From positions 1 to 28,554 of the forward strand of contig DASWJQ010000053.1 of NCBI GenBank assembly GCA_036397095.1: 28,554 bases of DNA, given 5' to 3'. The DNA is from DASWJQ01 sp036397095 (GTDB lineage: Bacteria > Chloroflexota > Anaerolineae > Anaerolineales > E44-bin32). Shown one piece after another: positions 6,256 through 15,236 of this stretch. The notes beneath the pieces were generated by a model. That model saw only the letters and a program-made list of their open reading frames with translations, was not told the origin of the DNA and made no database searches. Each line of letters opens with the position of its first letter. The stretch's first letter is position 1. The position numbers and the translations under genes were made by a program.

Positions 6256-7821
6256 TCAGTCGTCTATCGAATCGAAGGCGAGCAATTCGAAGCTGTTGTA
6301 GCCGATGTAGGTTCTGTCCGGGACTATGTCGATCTCTGCTCCAAATACGCAGCCAAGTACCACTCGAAACGAATTCACCGGAGTAATCGTTGGATAGAGA
6401 CTTGACTGGCAATCGGGTGGAAGATAGTAGGCGTTTAGGATGGCCGCCCGGTTAGCTAGTGCCTGCAAGTCAGGGTCATCATCCCAATCGATGCCTACAG
6501 CTGGCCCATGATCCGATTGTAAGACGATCACGACCGGCCGGGTGGAGTTCGTCAGGATTGATTGCACGATCTGCTCGAGGCGAGTCGTTACATAGATCAA
6601 TTCGTCCAAATACCTAGAACTGCCTCTGCTATCAGCTACTAAGCCTTCAGTCAGGGTGAACGCCCTTGGCTCGTAGTCAACTAGCTCGCCGTCTCGGCCG
6701 AATAGATGTGGACCGTGCGGCGGAAGTATATGGGCGAACACGAACTTCGGGCCGGGGATCGACGGGACGTTTGCCAAGTTCTCGAACTGACCAAGCGCAA
6801 TCGACCTTTGCAGAGTAAAGCGATCCTCCAGCCGAGCGGCGACAAACTCCGCGACTGGCGTGCGACGCAAACTGTCGAGGTCGATGAGAACCATTGCCGC
6901 CGAGTTTTGCAGCAAGATACCCTCGAAGTCACTAATCGTTCCGGCGTGCTGTAGGCGCTGGAAATCTGGCATATCTGGGTAGAGCAGAATGTCGGCATCA
7001 TAGAACTCCGACCCATCCCAGCCGGTCGCGAAACCTACGGTCGAGTAGCCCGCCGCTTCCAATGTCGCTCGCAAACGGCTGTGTTTGAGAGCGTCGACTA
7101 CTTGGGCGCCTGAATTGTTGTCAAGATCGGGCAACAGTTCTTGTATGTATTGCATGTTCAGAGCGGAGGCAAGTGATAAGTGCGTCCATAGATAGTTCGC
7201 CCGGCTTTGGTCGGCGACGTAGAAACCTTGCTCCTCCAGAAACCGGTAGAACTGGCCATTGTCGTATTGGTACGTACCTAGCAGAACGTCGCCGCGCGCG
7301 TAGGTGTCGGTAACAATGTAGTACACATCAGGCATCTGACTCGAGTCCTGCACTTTCGGGATCGGAATAACTAGAGCCGAGTTCTCCCTATTGTCCGCGT
7401 TGCGCTCCATTTGAAGTGTGGCGGCTACGATGAGCACTACCGGCAGCACTAGGCCCGTTACGGCCATTAGGTTTGCAACGGGCACCAAATTCAACACCCA
7501 GGTTGGTCGCCGTCGACCAATCATGGAAAAGGCCACCACCAGCACGACAGCGGCGGGGATAAGGTGGCGATGACGGCCGAGCTGCATGCCCATCAGCTGC
7601 GCTGGTTCCAGCACCCGGTAGATGTGGCCATATCCCGTAAGCAGGACGATTGCAGCGCTCGCCGGCAATGCTGCCCATGCCCAGCCTCCAAAGGCTACCC
7701 GAGCAAGCCCGAACATTATGGCCGACACTACCATCGTCACAATCAAAGGGCGAACTGCAGTTGCGCCGCTGAACTCCTCGATATTGGCCGCCCAAGGACC
7801 AAGCACAGCATAGGCGCCCAA
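6256..7821 (-). CDS. Membrane-anchored sulfatase/phosphatase-superfamily protein, 5' end uncertain
   Basis: 521 residues from a TTG at 7819-7821. Several membrane segments occupy the first ~135 residues, followed by an extracytoplasmic domain of the alkaline phosphatase/sulfatase fold: PDVYYIVTDTYARGD (165-178), NYLWTHLSLASALNM (209-223, with Thr213 in the usual nucleophile area), ILPPHGPHLFG and VIVLQSDHGPAVG. Related proteins include LTA-synthase-like transferases and sulfatases of polysaccharide loci; the substrate is unknown. GC is clearly lower than in neighbours. The start is doubtful: the frame continues upstream as coding-like VGDQIRIPFFPVLLG. An ATG at 7974, one base after the aquaporin stop, is in frame but followed ten codons later by TGA (7942-7944). 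Confidence 0.75.
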   Translation of the reverse strand: MGAYAVLGPWAANIEEFSGATAVRPLIVTMVVSAIMFGLARVAFGGWAWAALPASAAIVLLTGYGHIYRVLEPAQLMGMQLGRHRHLIPAAVVLVVAFSMIGRRRPTWVLNLVPVANLMAVTGLVLPVVLIVAATLQMERNADNRENSALVIPIPKVQDSSQMPDVYYIVTDTYARGDVLLGTYQYDNGQFYRFLEEQGFYVADQSRANYLWTHLSLASALNMQYIQELLPDLDNNSGAQVVDALKHSRLRATLEAAGYSTVGFATGWDGSEFYDADILLYPDMPDFQRLQHAGTISDFEGILLQNSAAMVLIDLDSLRRTPVAEFVAARLEDRFTLQRSIALGQFENLANVPSIPGPKFVFAHILPPHGPHLFGRDGELVDYEPRAFTLTEGLVADSRGSSRYLDELIYVTTRLEQIVQSILTNSTRPVVIVLQSDHGPAVGIDWDDDPDLQALANRAAILNAYYLPPDCQSSLYPTITPVNSFRVVLGCVFGAEIDIVPDRTYIGYNSFELLAFDSIDD

Positions 7822-7975
7822 GAGGACAGGAAAGAAGGGGATCCGAATCTGGTCCCCTACTCGGTTAGTCGTAATCTCGCTTGTCCTCGTCCAGCTGGGC
7901 CGTCTCTGCCCCGTCCGAGCGTCCTCGCCGAGCAGAAGTAATCACTTGACTACTCCGATCTTCTGCAAAGTCATG

Positions 7976-8611
7976 CTACTCACCCAGCTGCCAATCGACC
8001 AGCGCCGCCAGGGCACCGCCTGCCAACGGCCCGGCGAAGTACAGCCAAATGTCGGCGAACTGACCAGCGGCCACCGCTGGGCCCAGTGTGCGCGCCGGGT
8101 TGAGCGAAGCGCCGGTTAACGGACCACCCATCAGGATGCTGGCCGCTAACGTAAGTCCAATGGCAACCCCCGCCAGTTGACCCGCCTGTCCGCGGACGGC
8201 CGCCCGCAGAACGGTCGTCGCCAGGAAGAACGTAAAAACTGCCTCGAGAACGAAACCAGCCACCGGCGTCACGCCATCGGCCAGCACGGTCGCACCCAGT
8301 TGGTTGGGCTGGTCGGGCAGCACGAAAGCCAGCAGCAGGCCGGCGACCACACCGCCGAACAGCTGCGCCAGCCAGTAGCCAATCATCAGGCCAGTTTCGA
8401 TCTTGCCACGCAGCCAGACGCCGAACGTCACCGCCGGGTTGACATGCGCCCCCGACAGCCCACCCCAGGCGTAGACCACGGCCGTCAGAATCAGGCCGTG
8501 CGCCAGCCCAACCCCGACGACCCCACCGACACCCACGGCGGCAGCTCCGGCGCCAATGAACACAAGTGCAAATGTTCCAATGAATTCGGCGGTCAACTTG
8601 CGCGCGTCCAT
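7976..8611 (-). CDS. Aquaporin / MIP-family channel
   Basis: 211 residues, six membrane segments and the two half-helix signatures: SGAHVNPAVTFGVWL and GASLNPARTLGPA. It moves water or small neutral solutes across the inner membrane. By eye the helix-5 selectivity-filter position that is His in AqpZ is Ile here (IGLTLAASILMGGPLTG), so a strict water-only filter is not supported; the arginine after the second NPA is kept. The frame is open to 8647, but the ATG at 8609-8611 has GAGGAGGAG upstream and matches the family start (MDARKLTAEFIGTF). It follows the prenyltransferase by 28 bases, probably in one transcript. Confidence 0.93.
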   Translation of the reverse strand: MDARKLTAEFIGTFALVFIGAGAAAVGVGGVVGVGLAHGLILTAVVYAWGGLSGAHVNPAVTFGVWLRGKIETGLMIGYWLAQLFGGVVAGLLLAFVLPDQPNQLGATVLADGVTPVAGFVLEAVFTFFLATTVLRAAVRGQAGQLAGVAIGLTLAASILMGGPLTGASLNPARTLGPAVAAGQFADIWLYFAGPLAGGALAALVDWQLGE

Positions 8612-8639
8612 CACGCTTTCTCCTCCTCGATCTTGCCCG

Positions 8640-9659
8640 CTAGACACGAGAGATCAAACCAGCCAACCACGGCACCAGCAGATTCAACGCCAGCCCGACG
8701 ACGAACAAACCGCCGGCCAGCTTGTTGTGGTAGAAGGCGGCCGATACGTACCATAATGGCCAGACGGGATAATTGTCCGGCTTGGTCGCCGGCTTGGGCT
8801 CGAGGTGGGTACGGGTTACCCGCACCAGCCGTGGCAGGGCCAACGCCACGATCAACAGCCAAGGGCCCAGACGACCCGTCATGACCAACACCACGATGAC
8901 CAGGTAGTAGGCAACCATCAAGCCGATGTTCAGCCAGCGTGAGACCTTGTCACCCAACAGGACCGGCAAGGTGCGGATGCCTTTGGCTGCGTCGGCCTCA
9001 CGTTTGTCGATGTGCTTGCCCATCAAAACTGACATCACCAGCAGCGCATAGGGTAGGCATGCGATCCAGACGGCGGCCGGCGGCATGCTGCCGGCGGCGG
9101 CGTAGTAGCTGCCGCCGATCATCAAGGGGCCCCAGACCAGAAACACCGATGGCTCGCCCAGGCCGCGATGCTTGAGCTTGAGCGGCGGCGCCACATAGAA
9201 AACCGATAGGAACAGGCCTACCAGCGCAAACCCCAGAATCGGCCATCCCACTTGAATGATCAGGTAAGTCATGATCAGCGCATCGACGAAATTGGCAAGC
9301 AGAATGGCCGTCGCCAAACCGCGCCGCGAGATCATGCCCGACAGCACGGGATGGGGGGCATATAGCGCCCGGGCGTAGGTGTCATCGTCAACGCCACCCG
9401 ACAGATCGAAATAGTCGTTGATCATGTTGTTGGTGGCGTGGGCGATCATCATCCCAAGCAACGCCAGGCCGAAATGCAGCCAGTTGGGCCGGGCTACCAG
9501 GGCTGCCGCCAGCAGGCCCCCGATCAAGCCGGAAGTCAACGTCATCGTCAGCACCGCCGAGCGGGTAATGATCAACCAGCGGCTGATCGGATCCATCCGG
9601 CGTTCAGGCGACAGATTGGCGGTCTCGATGACTTCTTTCCAGTTTGCCAGGATTGACAT
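8640..9659 (-). CDS. UbiA-family prenyltransferase (MenA-like)
   Basis: 339 residues with about eight membrane helices. It has both aspartate-rich motifs: NNMINDYFDLSGGVDDD, which holds the prenyl diphosphate through magnesium, and HIDKREADAAKGIRTLPVLLG. The spacing and the NDYFD-x-x-x-G-VD pattern are closest to MenA (1,4-dihydroxy-2-naphthoate polyprenyltransferase) or related quinone prenyltransferases. Protein sequence alone cannot separate MenA from other UbiA subfamilies, and no other menaquinone gene is in the window. The ATG at 9657-9659 has AAGAGG a few bases upstream. The aquaporin gene follows closely on the same strand. Confidence 0.88.
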   Translation of the reverse strand: MSILANWKEVIETANLSPERRMDPISRWLIITRSAVLTMTLTSGLIGGLLAAALVARPNWLHFGLALLGMMIAHATNNMINDYFDLSGGVDDDTYARALYAPHPVLSGMISRRGLATAILLANFVDALIMTYLIIQVGWPILGFALVGLFLSVFYVAPPLKLKHRGLGEPSVFLVWGPLMIGGSYYAAAGSMPPAAVWIACLPYALLVMSVLMGKHIDKREADAAKGIRTLPVLLGDKVSRWLNIGLMVAYYLVIVVLVMTGRLGPWLLIVALALPRLVRVTRTHLEPKPATKPDNYPVWPLWYVSAAFYHNKLAGGLFVVGLALNLLVPWLAGLISRV

Positions 9660-9743
9660 CGGTGCCTCTTAGGCAATTTGCGAGTCGGAGTCCATCAGGA
9701 GTTTACCGCGACGAAACCGCTTCGGCCGTTCCTATGCCGATGA

Positions 9744-9749
9744 TAGAAT
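9744..9749 (+). promoter_or_regulatory. Extended -10 element upstream of the thiolase gene
   Basis: TAGAAT with TG one base upstream (9741-9742), in the divergent gap between the ubiA-type gene and the thiolase. A start near 9756 would give a leader of about 30 bases containing GGGAGAAG. No clear -35 is present, as expected for an extended -10 promoter. Confidence 0.45.
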
Positions 9750-9785
9750 CCGGCACTCTTGCCCGGGGGCGATGGGAGAAGCGCA

Positions 9786-11006
9786 ATGCCCGAAGCAGTC
9801 ATCGTGTCAGCCGTCCGCACGCCAATCGGCAATCATGGCGGTGCCCTGGCCAGCATCCGACCCGACGACCTGGCAGCTCTGGTCATCGCCGAAGCCGTCG
9901 AGCGGTCCGGGGTCGACCCAGCTGAGATCGAAGAGGTCTACTTTGGCTGCGCCAATCAGGCCGGCGAAGACAACCGCAACATCGCCCGTATGGCCACGCT
10001 GCTCGCCGGACTGCCGGTAAGCGTGGCGGCGGTCACGTTCAATCGTCTGTGCGCCTCTGGTTTGCAAGCGGTCAACGCCGCTTACCGGGCGATCAAGGTT
10101 GGTGAAGGCGAGGTCTATGTCGCCGGCGGCGTTGAGAGCATGTCCCGCGCCCCATATGCCCTGGCCAAGGCCGAGTACGCTTACCCCTGGGGCGACCAGA
10201 CCGCCTGGGATACCACACTCGGCTGGCGCTTCCCCAACGACCGTCTCAAGCAAGCTTACGGCCATGAGTCCATGGGCGAGACCGCCGAGAATGTCTACCG
10301 TCTGACCGAAGATATCTCGCGCCAAGAGCAGGACGCATTCGCTTACGAGAGCCACCGGCGGGCGCTCGATGCCATGGACTCGGGCCGCTTCGAGGCCGAA
10401 CTGCTGCCGGTGCCCGTTACCCAGCGTCGCGGCGACCCGGTGCTGGTCACAACCGATGAGCGGCCTCGGCGCGACACCAGCCTTGAGGCGCTGGCCAGGC
10501 TCAAACCGGCCTTCCGGTCGGACGGCACCGTCACCGCCGGCAATGCTTCCGGCATCAACGATGGTGCGGCGGCACTGGTATTGATGAGCGACACTCGCGC
10601 GGCGGCACTGGGCATCCGGCCCATGGCGCGGGTGGTGGCCTCGGCTGCCGCCGGTGTCGAGCCTCGGACGATGGGCCTGGGGCCCATCCCGGCCACGCGC
10701 AAAGCCCTGACGCGGGCCGGTCTGACGATCGAAGACCTGGGTCTGATCGAATTGAACGAGGCCTTCGCCGTCCAGGCGCTGGCCGTCATGCGCGACCTGG
10801 GGCTGTCCCACGAAATCACCAACGTCAACGGAGGGGCCATCGCCCTTGGCCATCCACTTGGCTGTTCCGGCGCCCGCATCCTGACCACATTGCTGCATGA
10901 AATGAAGCGCCGTTCCACCCAGAGCCCAACCCCGTACTACGGGCTGGCGACGCTATGTGTCGGTGTTGGGCAGGGCGAAGCCACCATCGTTGAGTGGCTT
11001 GACTGA
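9786..11006 (+). CDS. Thiolase (acetyl-CoA acetyltransferase / 3-oxoadipyl-CoA thiolase type)
   Basis: 406 residues, normal for a thiolase. It catalyses either the condensation of two acetyl-CoA or the CoA-dependent cleavage of 3-ketoacyl-CoA. The acyl-carrying cysteine is Cys89 in NRLCASGLQAV, with catalytic His356 in GGAIALGHPLGCSGAR and Cys391 in LCVGVGQG. GGVESMSRAPY, GNASGINDGAAALVLMS and IELNEAFAVQALA also match. The run of sequence resembles PcaF-type thiolases, but substrate cannot be fixed from this. The ATG at 9786 follows GGGAGAAG at good distance. The next gene overlaps its stop, so the two are translationally linked. Confidence 0.93.
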   Translation: MPEAVIVSAVRTPIGNHGGALASIRPDDLAALVIAEAVERSGVDPAEIEEVYFGCANQAGEDNRNIARMATLLAGLPVSVAAVTFNRLCASGLQAVNAAYRAIKVGEGEVYVAGGVESMSRAPYALAKAEYAYPWGDQTAWDTTLGWRFPNDRLKQAYGHESMGETAENVYRLTEDISRQEQDAFAYESHRRALDAMDSGRFEAELLPVPVTQRRGDPVLVTTDERPRRDTSLEALARLKPAFRSDGTVTAGNASGINDGAAALVLMSDTRAAALGIRPMARVVASAAAGVEPRTMGLGPIPATRKALTRAGLTIEDLGLIELNEAFAVQALAVMRDLGLSHEITNVNGGAIALGHPLGCSGARILTTLLHEMKRRSTQSPTPYYGLATLCVGVGQGEATIVEWLD

Positions 11007-12048
11007 CCACGTTCGGCTTGCCGAACCGATCCTGGTAACCGGCGCCACCGGGTTCCTCGGATCCAAGCTGGCCCAGCGCCTGGCGATGGCCGGCCAGCGG
11101 GTGCGCGCCCTGCACCGGTCGACCAGTGACCTGTCACCGTTGGCGGGTCTCGATCTTGAGCTGTGCCAGGGTGACTTGCTCGATCCGGCTTCTCTGCGCC
11201 GGGCCAGCGAAGGCGCCAAGACCATCATCCACTGCGGCGGATTGGTGGCCGGCTGGCGTCGCGCTGCCCCGCTCCATCGCAGCCATGTCAGTGGGACCCG
11301 CCATCTGCTGACGGCTGCCCGCGAGCAGAGCGTCGAACGCTTCCTACACGTGTCATCGGTGGCGGCCCTGGGGTTGCCCCGGCCAGATGACGATCGAATT
11401 GACGCCGGCATGCGCGAGGACCACACCTGGAACGGTGACGGGCGTAGCTGGCCCTATGCCTACGCCAAGCACGTGGCCGAAGTCGAGGTGCACAAGGCAG
11501 TCGGCCAAGGCCTGGATGCCGTCATTGTGTGTCCTTCGGCCATCTTCGGCCCGGGCGATATCAAACGCAAGCAGGGCGGGATCCTGGCGCGAGTGGTTGA
11601 TGGCAGGCTGCCGCCGATCGCACCGGCCGGCGGTCTGAATGTGGTCCACCTGGACGATGTGCTCGATGGCATCCTGGCCGCCTGGCAGCGAGGCCAGACC
11701 GGCCAGCGCTACCTGCTGACCGGTCATAACTTGACCCATTACGACCTTCTGGTGCAGCTGGCCCACCTCGCTGGCCGCCGGCCGCCCCGCTGGCGCCTGC
11801 CTTCGACCCCGTTGCGCCTGCTTGGGTCGCTTGCAGTCGCTCTGCCCGACGGGCTGCCAATTCCCGCACGAATCCCCATGCTGCGTCTGGCCGGCCTGCA
11901 TTTCTACTATGACAATCGGGCCAGCCTGATGGCCCTCGGACTGCCTCAGCCGAAGGGTGTCGCGCACGCGCTGCGCGACGCCCATGCCTGGCATGTTGCC
12001 GCGCAACCATCCCCCGCGGATAGGAAGCGGACTGCACCGGCCGGGTGA
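10999..12048 (+). CDS. NAD(P)-dependent epimerase / 3-beta-HSD-type reductase
   Basis: 349 residues if started at the TTG 10999-11001, which overlaps the thiolase stop; an in-frame ATG at 10957 lies deeper inside the thiolase and would add a tail with no family resemblance. The Rossmann fold begins PILVTGATGFLGSKLAQRL (G-x-x-G-x-x-G), followed by the acidic DLLDPASL strand. The catalytic YAYAK (Y-x-x-x-K) lies in SWPYAYAKHVAEVEV, and CPSAIFGPGD follows. This pattern is typical of extended short-chain dehydrogenases of the dihydroflavonol reductase/3-beta-hydroxysteroid dehydrogenase branch. The substrate is unknown. Tight overlap with the thiolase hints at a shared ketoacyl or lipid substrate, but this is inference. 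Confidence 0.82.
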   Translation: MTDHVRLAEPILVTGATGFLGSKLAQRLAMAGQRVRALHRSTSDLSPLAGLDLELCQGDLLDPASLRRASEGAKTIIHCGGLVAGWRRAAPLHRSHVSGTRHLLTAAREQSVERFLHVSSVAALGLPRPDDDRIDAGMREDHTWNGDGRSWPYAYAKHVAEVEVHKAVGQGLDAVIVCPSAIFGPGDIKRKQGGILARVVDGRLPPIAPAGGLNVVHLDDVLDGILAAWQRGQTGQRYLLTGHNLTHYDLLVQLAHLAGRRPPRWRLPSTPLRLLGSLAVALPDGLPIPARIPMLRLAGLHFYYDNRASLMALGLPQPKGVAHALRDAHAWHVAAQPSPADRKRTAPAG

Positions 12049-12086
12049 TATTGCGGCCAAGGTGAGCGTGATACACTGGCGGCGCT

Positions 12087-15000
12087 GTGAAGGAAATCGA
12101 GCCCGCCAAACGCCCCGCCTCTGCCGGCGCCTACGTTGATGCCACCTGGATCCCGCCGCTGCGGGCAGCCGCAGCCGTCGCCCGCCGGGCGACCTCGAGC
12201 GAGGCCGATGTCCTGCGCGCTGTCTCCGAGGAACTGCGCCGGCTGCACTTGATCGGCGGCGTCGCCCTGCTCACCGAAAGCGGCCAACTCGAAATTCGCA
12301 GCCGGATTCTCAGCCCTAGCGTCGAGCGCACACTTCAGCGCCTCACCGGCTTGACCATCGAAGGCCATCGTTTCGACCTGGCGCGTTCCCCCGCCTACCG
12401 CCAGGTTCTCTCCACCGGCGAAACGCTCTTCTTCGACGACCGCGAAGAAATCATCAGCACGCTGGTGCCCGAGCGGCTGTCGGCGCTCCTGCCGGTAATC
12501 GTCCGGCTGGTTGGAGGCAACCAGCCAACGATCCTGGCGCCGCTGATGAGCGCCGAGCAACCGGTAGGAGTCATCAATGTGACGGCTGCCTGGTTGACAT
12601 CCGAACACATTCCCATCATGGCCGCCCTGGCCGACCACGTGGCTGTCGCCATAACTCAGGTGCGGGCGCGCGAAGCGATGCGGGCTTCGCTCGAGCGCGA
12701 GCGTCTGCGCAACCAGGTGGCCCAGACCGTGGCCAGCGCACTCGACCTGCCAACCGTGTTGAAGCGCGTCATCCAACTGGCGGTCGAGATTTCCGGCGCC
12801 GACGCCGGGGCTTTCGCCCTGCTTGAGTCCGACGGCGAAACCCTCGTCTTTCCCTACACCTACGGCCTGCAGGGCGGGATTGACTTCGGCCCGGCGCGCC
12901 GCGGTCAGGGAGTCGCCTGGCACATGATTGAAACTCGCAAAGCATTGCTGCTCGACGAGTACGGCGGCCACAACCAGGCGCTCGAGGAGTGGTCGCGCGC
13001 CGGGCTTCATGCATTTCTCGGTCTGCCGCTATTCGTAGGTGATGAGCCGATCGGCGCCATGGGCTTGTTCAAGACGCGCCGGGGCCGGACGTTCCAGTCG
13101 GAACAGTTGGAGTTGGTCGAGTCGATCGCCAGCATGGCCGCCATTGCGATCAAGAATGCGCGGCTCTACCGCGAAATGCAGCAGCGGGAGCAGGAAGCGC
13201 GGGCGTTGATCCAGACCTCGGCGTCTGTGTCGGCCTCGCTAGACCTGGAAACGGTGCTGCGCATGATCGCCGAGCAGGCCAAGCGCCTGCTCAACGCCGA
13301 TGGCAGCCGGATCCACATGCTCGATCCATCCGACAACCGCCTGCGCACACTTGTGGCGATGGATCCACAAGCGGAGGCCATGCTGGCCATGATCCTCGAA
13401 CCGACGGATGGGTTGGCCGGCCAGGTATTACAGACGGGCGAAGCGCTCGTCGCCAACGATCCGGCCGGTCGCGAACAGGGGTTGCAGGTGCCTGGCACGC
13501 CGGATGATGAGCTGGAATGCCTGGCCCTGGCGCCGCTCAACATTCGCCAGCGCACGATGGGCGTGATGGCCGTCCGCCGGCTGGGCACAAGCCGCCCCTT
13601 CTCACTACCCGACCTTGACCTGTTGATCGCATTCGCCTCCCACGCGGCTGTTGCCATCGAGAACGCCGATCTCTATGGCCAGATCGAAAAGCAAGCGCAG
13701 CGACTCGAGCGCCAAGTGGTCGAACGCACACGAGATCTGGCGCTGTCCGAGGCCCGCTACCGGGGTCTGGTCGAGACATCCCTGACCGGCATCATTCACA
13801 TCGCCACCGACGGCACCATCGGCTATGCCAACCAGGTTTTTGCCGAGATTGTCGGCTCACCAGTGGGCGAGCTGCAAGGGATGCGCCTGAGCGAAGCTGC
13901 CGATCGCTTTCTTCCGGCCAACACCCGGCAGATGGTGTTGGGCCGGTTCAACCAGCGCATCGCCGGCGAGCGTCCCGCTTCCGAGATGTACGAAATCGAA
14001 TTCCGCCAACCGTCAGGGCGGCGCGTGCCCACTTTGTTTGCCGTCAATCGGATTACGGATGACGAGGGCCAGCCGCAGGGCGTAACCTGTCTTGTGCTGG
14101 ACATCTCGGCGCGCAAGGCTCTGGAGACTGCGCTCCGGTCGGAGCGGGACCGGCTCGAAGCGATTCTGACAAACATTGGCGACGCCGTCTTGGTGACCGA
14201 TTCGGCCGGTGTGATCGAATATGTCAATCCGGCCTGGGAGCGGCTCAATGGGTTCAGCCGGCGGGAGGCGCTGGGGCGCAATGCCCGCTTCTTGCGCTCC
14301 GAGGAAGGTCCGACCGAGCTCTATGACGAAATGTCGCAGGCGATTGCGGATGGCCGTCCCTGGCATGGGGAGTTGGTTAATCAGCGCAAGGATGGCGGTA
14401 CCTACGACGCCTCGGTCACGATTACGCCCATTCGCAGTGAGGAGGGACAGGTCCTGAACCTGGTGGCGGTCCAGCACGACATCTCGGCCCTCAAGGAGCT
14501 CGACCGTCTCAAGTCCCAGTTCGTCTCCGATGTGTCACATGAACTGCGGACGCCCCTGACCAACATCCGGTTGTACGTTGACCTGCTCGGAGAGAATCCG
14601 AGCGAGATTCGGGCCGGTGAGTATCTGGAGACTCTGAACCGCGAGAGCGAGCGGTTGGCTCACTTGATCGATGATTTGCTGTCGCTCTCCCGGCTCGAGT
14701 CGCGGGCGACCCCGTTCGAGCCCAGACCGGTCGACGTCAACGGCCTGCTGCTCGACCTGGCGGAGGACCGCCGGGCGTTGGCCGCCGAGCAGGCTATTCA
14801 GTTGACGGTCGAAACCGATGAGGGGCTGCCGCAAGCCCAGGGGGACTCCCGTCTGCTGAGCCAGGTTTTCACGAACCTACTGACCAACGCCATGAACTAC
14901 ACGCCGCATGGCGGTCGAATCGTGCTGCGCACGCGACATCTGAAAGAGAATGGCCATCCGTGGGTCGTGGCCGATGTGCAGGACACCGGCCTGGGAATCT

Positions 15001-15236
15001 TGCCGGACGAGCAGCCGATGATCTTCCACCGCTTCTTCCGCGGCCATGCTAGCCAGCAAACCGGCGCGCCCGGCACGGGGTTGGGCTTGGCCATTTGCAA
15101 GGAGATTGCCGAGTTGCATGGGGGACGAATCGAGGTCAGCAGCCTGCCAGGCGACGGAACGAGCGTTGCCGTCTGGCTGCCGGTCAACGGGCCCGACAAC
15201 CCGACCCAGCCGCCGGCGGGGATCAGTTCAAACTAA
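12087..15236 (+). CDS. Soluble hybrid-sensing histidine kinase (3 GAF, 2 PAS, HisKA, HATPase)
   Basis: 1049 residues, no membrane segment, so it senses inside the cell. Three GAF-type domains lie at about 40-195, 210-360 and 380-545, then a short coiled coil, then two PAS domains (about 575-700 and 700-815). Phospho-acceptor His818 is in VSHELRTPLTNIR. The ATPase has the N box FTNLLTNAMNYTPHGG, G1 DTGLGI and G2 GTGLGLAICKEI. No receiver domain is attached and no response regulator is adjacent, so the partner is elsewhere. Start is GTG at 12087 with GTGAAGGAA; a TACACT at 12072-12077 would put transcription start almost at the codon. The 3' end overlaps the opposing sbcC-like gene by 14 bases. 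Confidence 0.92.
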   Translation: MKEIEPAKRPASAGAYVDATWIPPLRAAAAVARRATSSEADVLRAVSEELRRLHLIGGVALLTESGQLEIRSRILSPSVERTLQRLTGLTIEGHRFDLARSPAYRQVLSTGETLFFDDREEIISTLVPERLSALLPVIVRLVGGNQPTILAPLMSAEQPVGVINVTAAWLTSEHIPIMAALADHVAVAITQVRAREAMRASLERERLRNQVAQTVASALDLPTVLKRVIQLAVEISGADAGAFALLESDGETLVFPYTYGLQGGIDFGPARRGQGVAWHMIETRKALLLDEYGGHNQALEEWSRAGLHAFLGLPLFVGDEPIGAMGLFKTRRGRTFQSEQLELVESIASMAAIAIKNARLYREMQQREQEARALIQTSASVSASLDLETVLRMIAEQAKRLLNADGSRIHMLDPSDNRLRTLVAMDPQAEAMLAMILEPTDGLAGQVLQTGEALVANDPAGREQGLQVPGTPDDELECLALAPLNIRQRTMGVMAVRRLGTSRPFSLPDLDLLIAFASHAAVAIENADLYGQIEKQAQRLERQVVERTRDLALSEARYRGLVETSLTGIIHIATDGTIGYANQVFAEIVGSPVGELQGMRLSEAADRFLPANTRQMVLGRFNQRIAGERPASEMYEIEFRQPSGRRVPTLFAVNRITDDEGQPQGVTCLVLDISARKALETALRSERDRLEAILTNIGDAVLVTDSAGVIEYVNPAWERLNGFSRREALGRNARFLRSEEGPTELYDEMSQAIADGRPWHGELVNQRKDGGTYDASVTITPIRSEEGQVLNLVAVQHDISALKELDRLKSQFVSDVSHELRTPLTNIRLYVDLLGENPSEIRAGEYLETLNRESERLAHLIDDLLSLSRLESRATPFEPRPVDVNGLLLDLAEDRRALAAEQAIQLTVETDEGLPQAQGDSRLLSQVFTNLLTNAMNYTPHGGRIVLRTRHLKENGHPWVVADVQDTGLGILPDEQPMIFHRFFRGHASQQTGAPGTGLGLAICKEIAELHGGRIEVSSLPGDGTSVAVWLPVNGPDNPTQPPAGISSN

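Noticed and set aside
9807..10898. A 363-codon minus-strand frame opposite the thiolase
   Set aside because: Shadow of a GC-rich gene; the thiolase has all catalytic residues.
11946..13010. A 354-codon minus-strand frame opposite the kinase 5' end
   Set aside because: Antisense shadow; crosses the epimerase/kinase boundary and has no family pattern.
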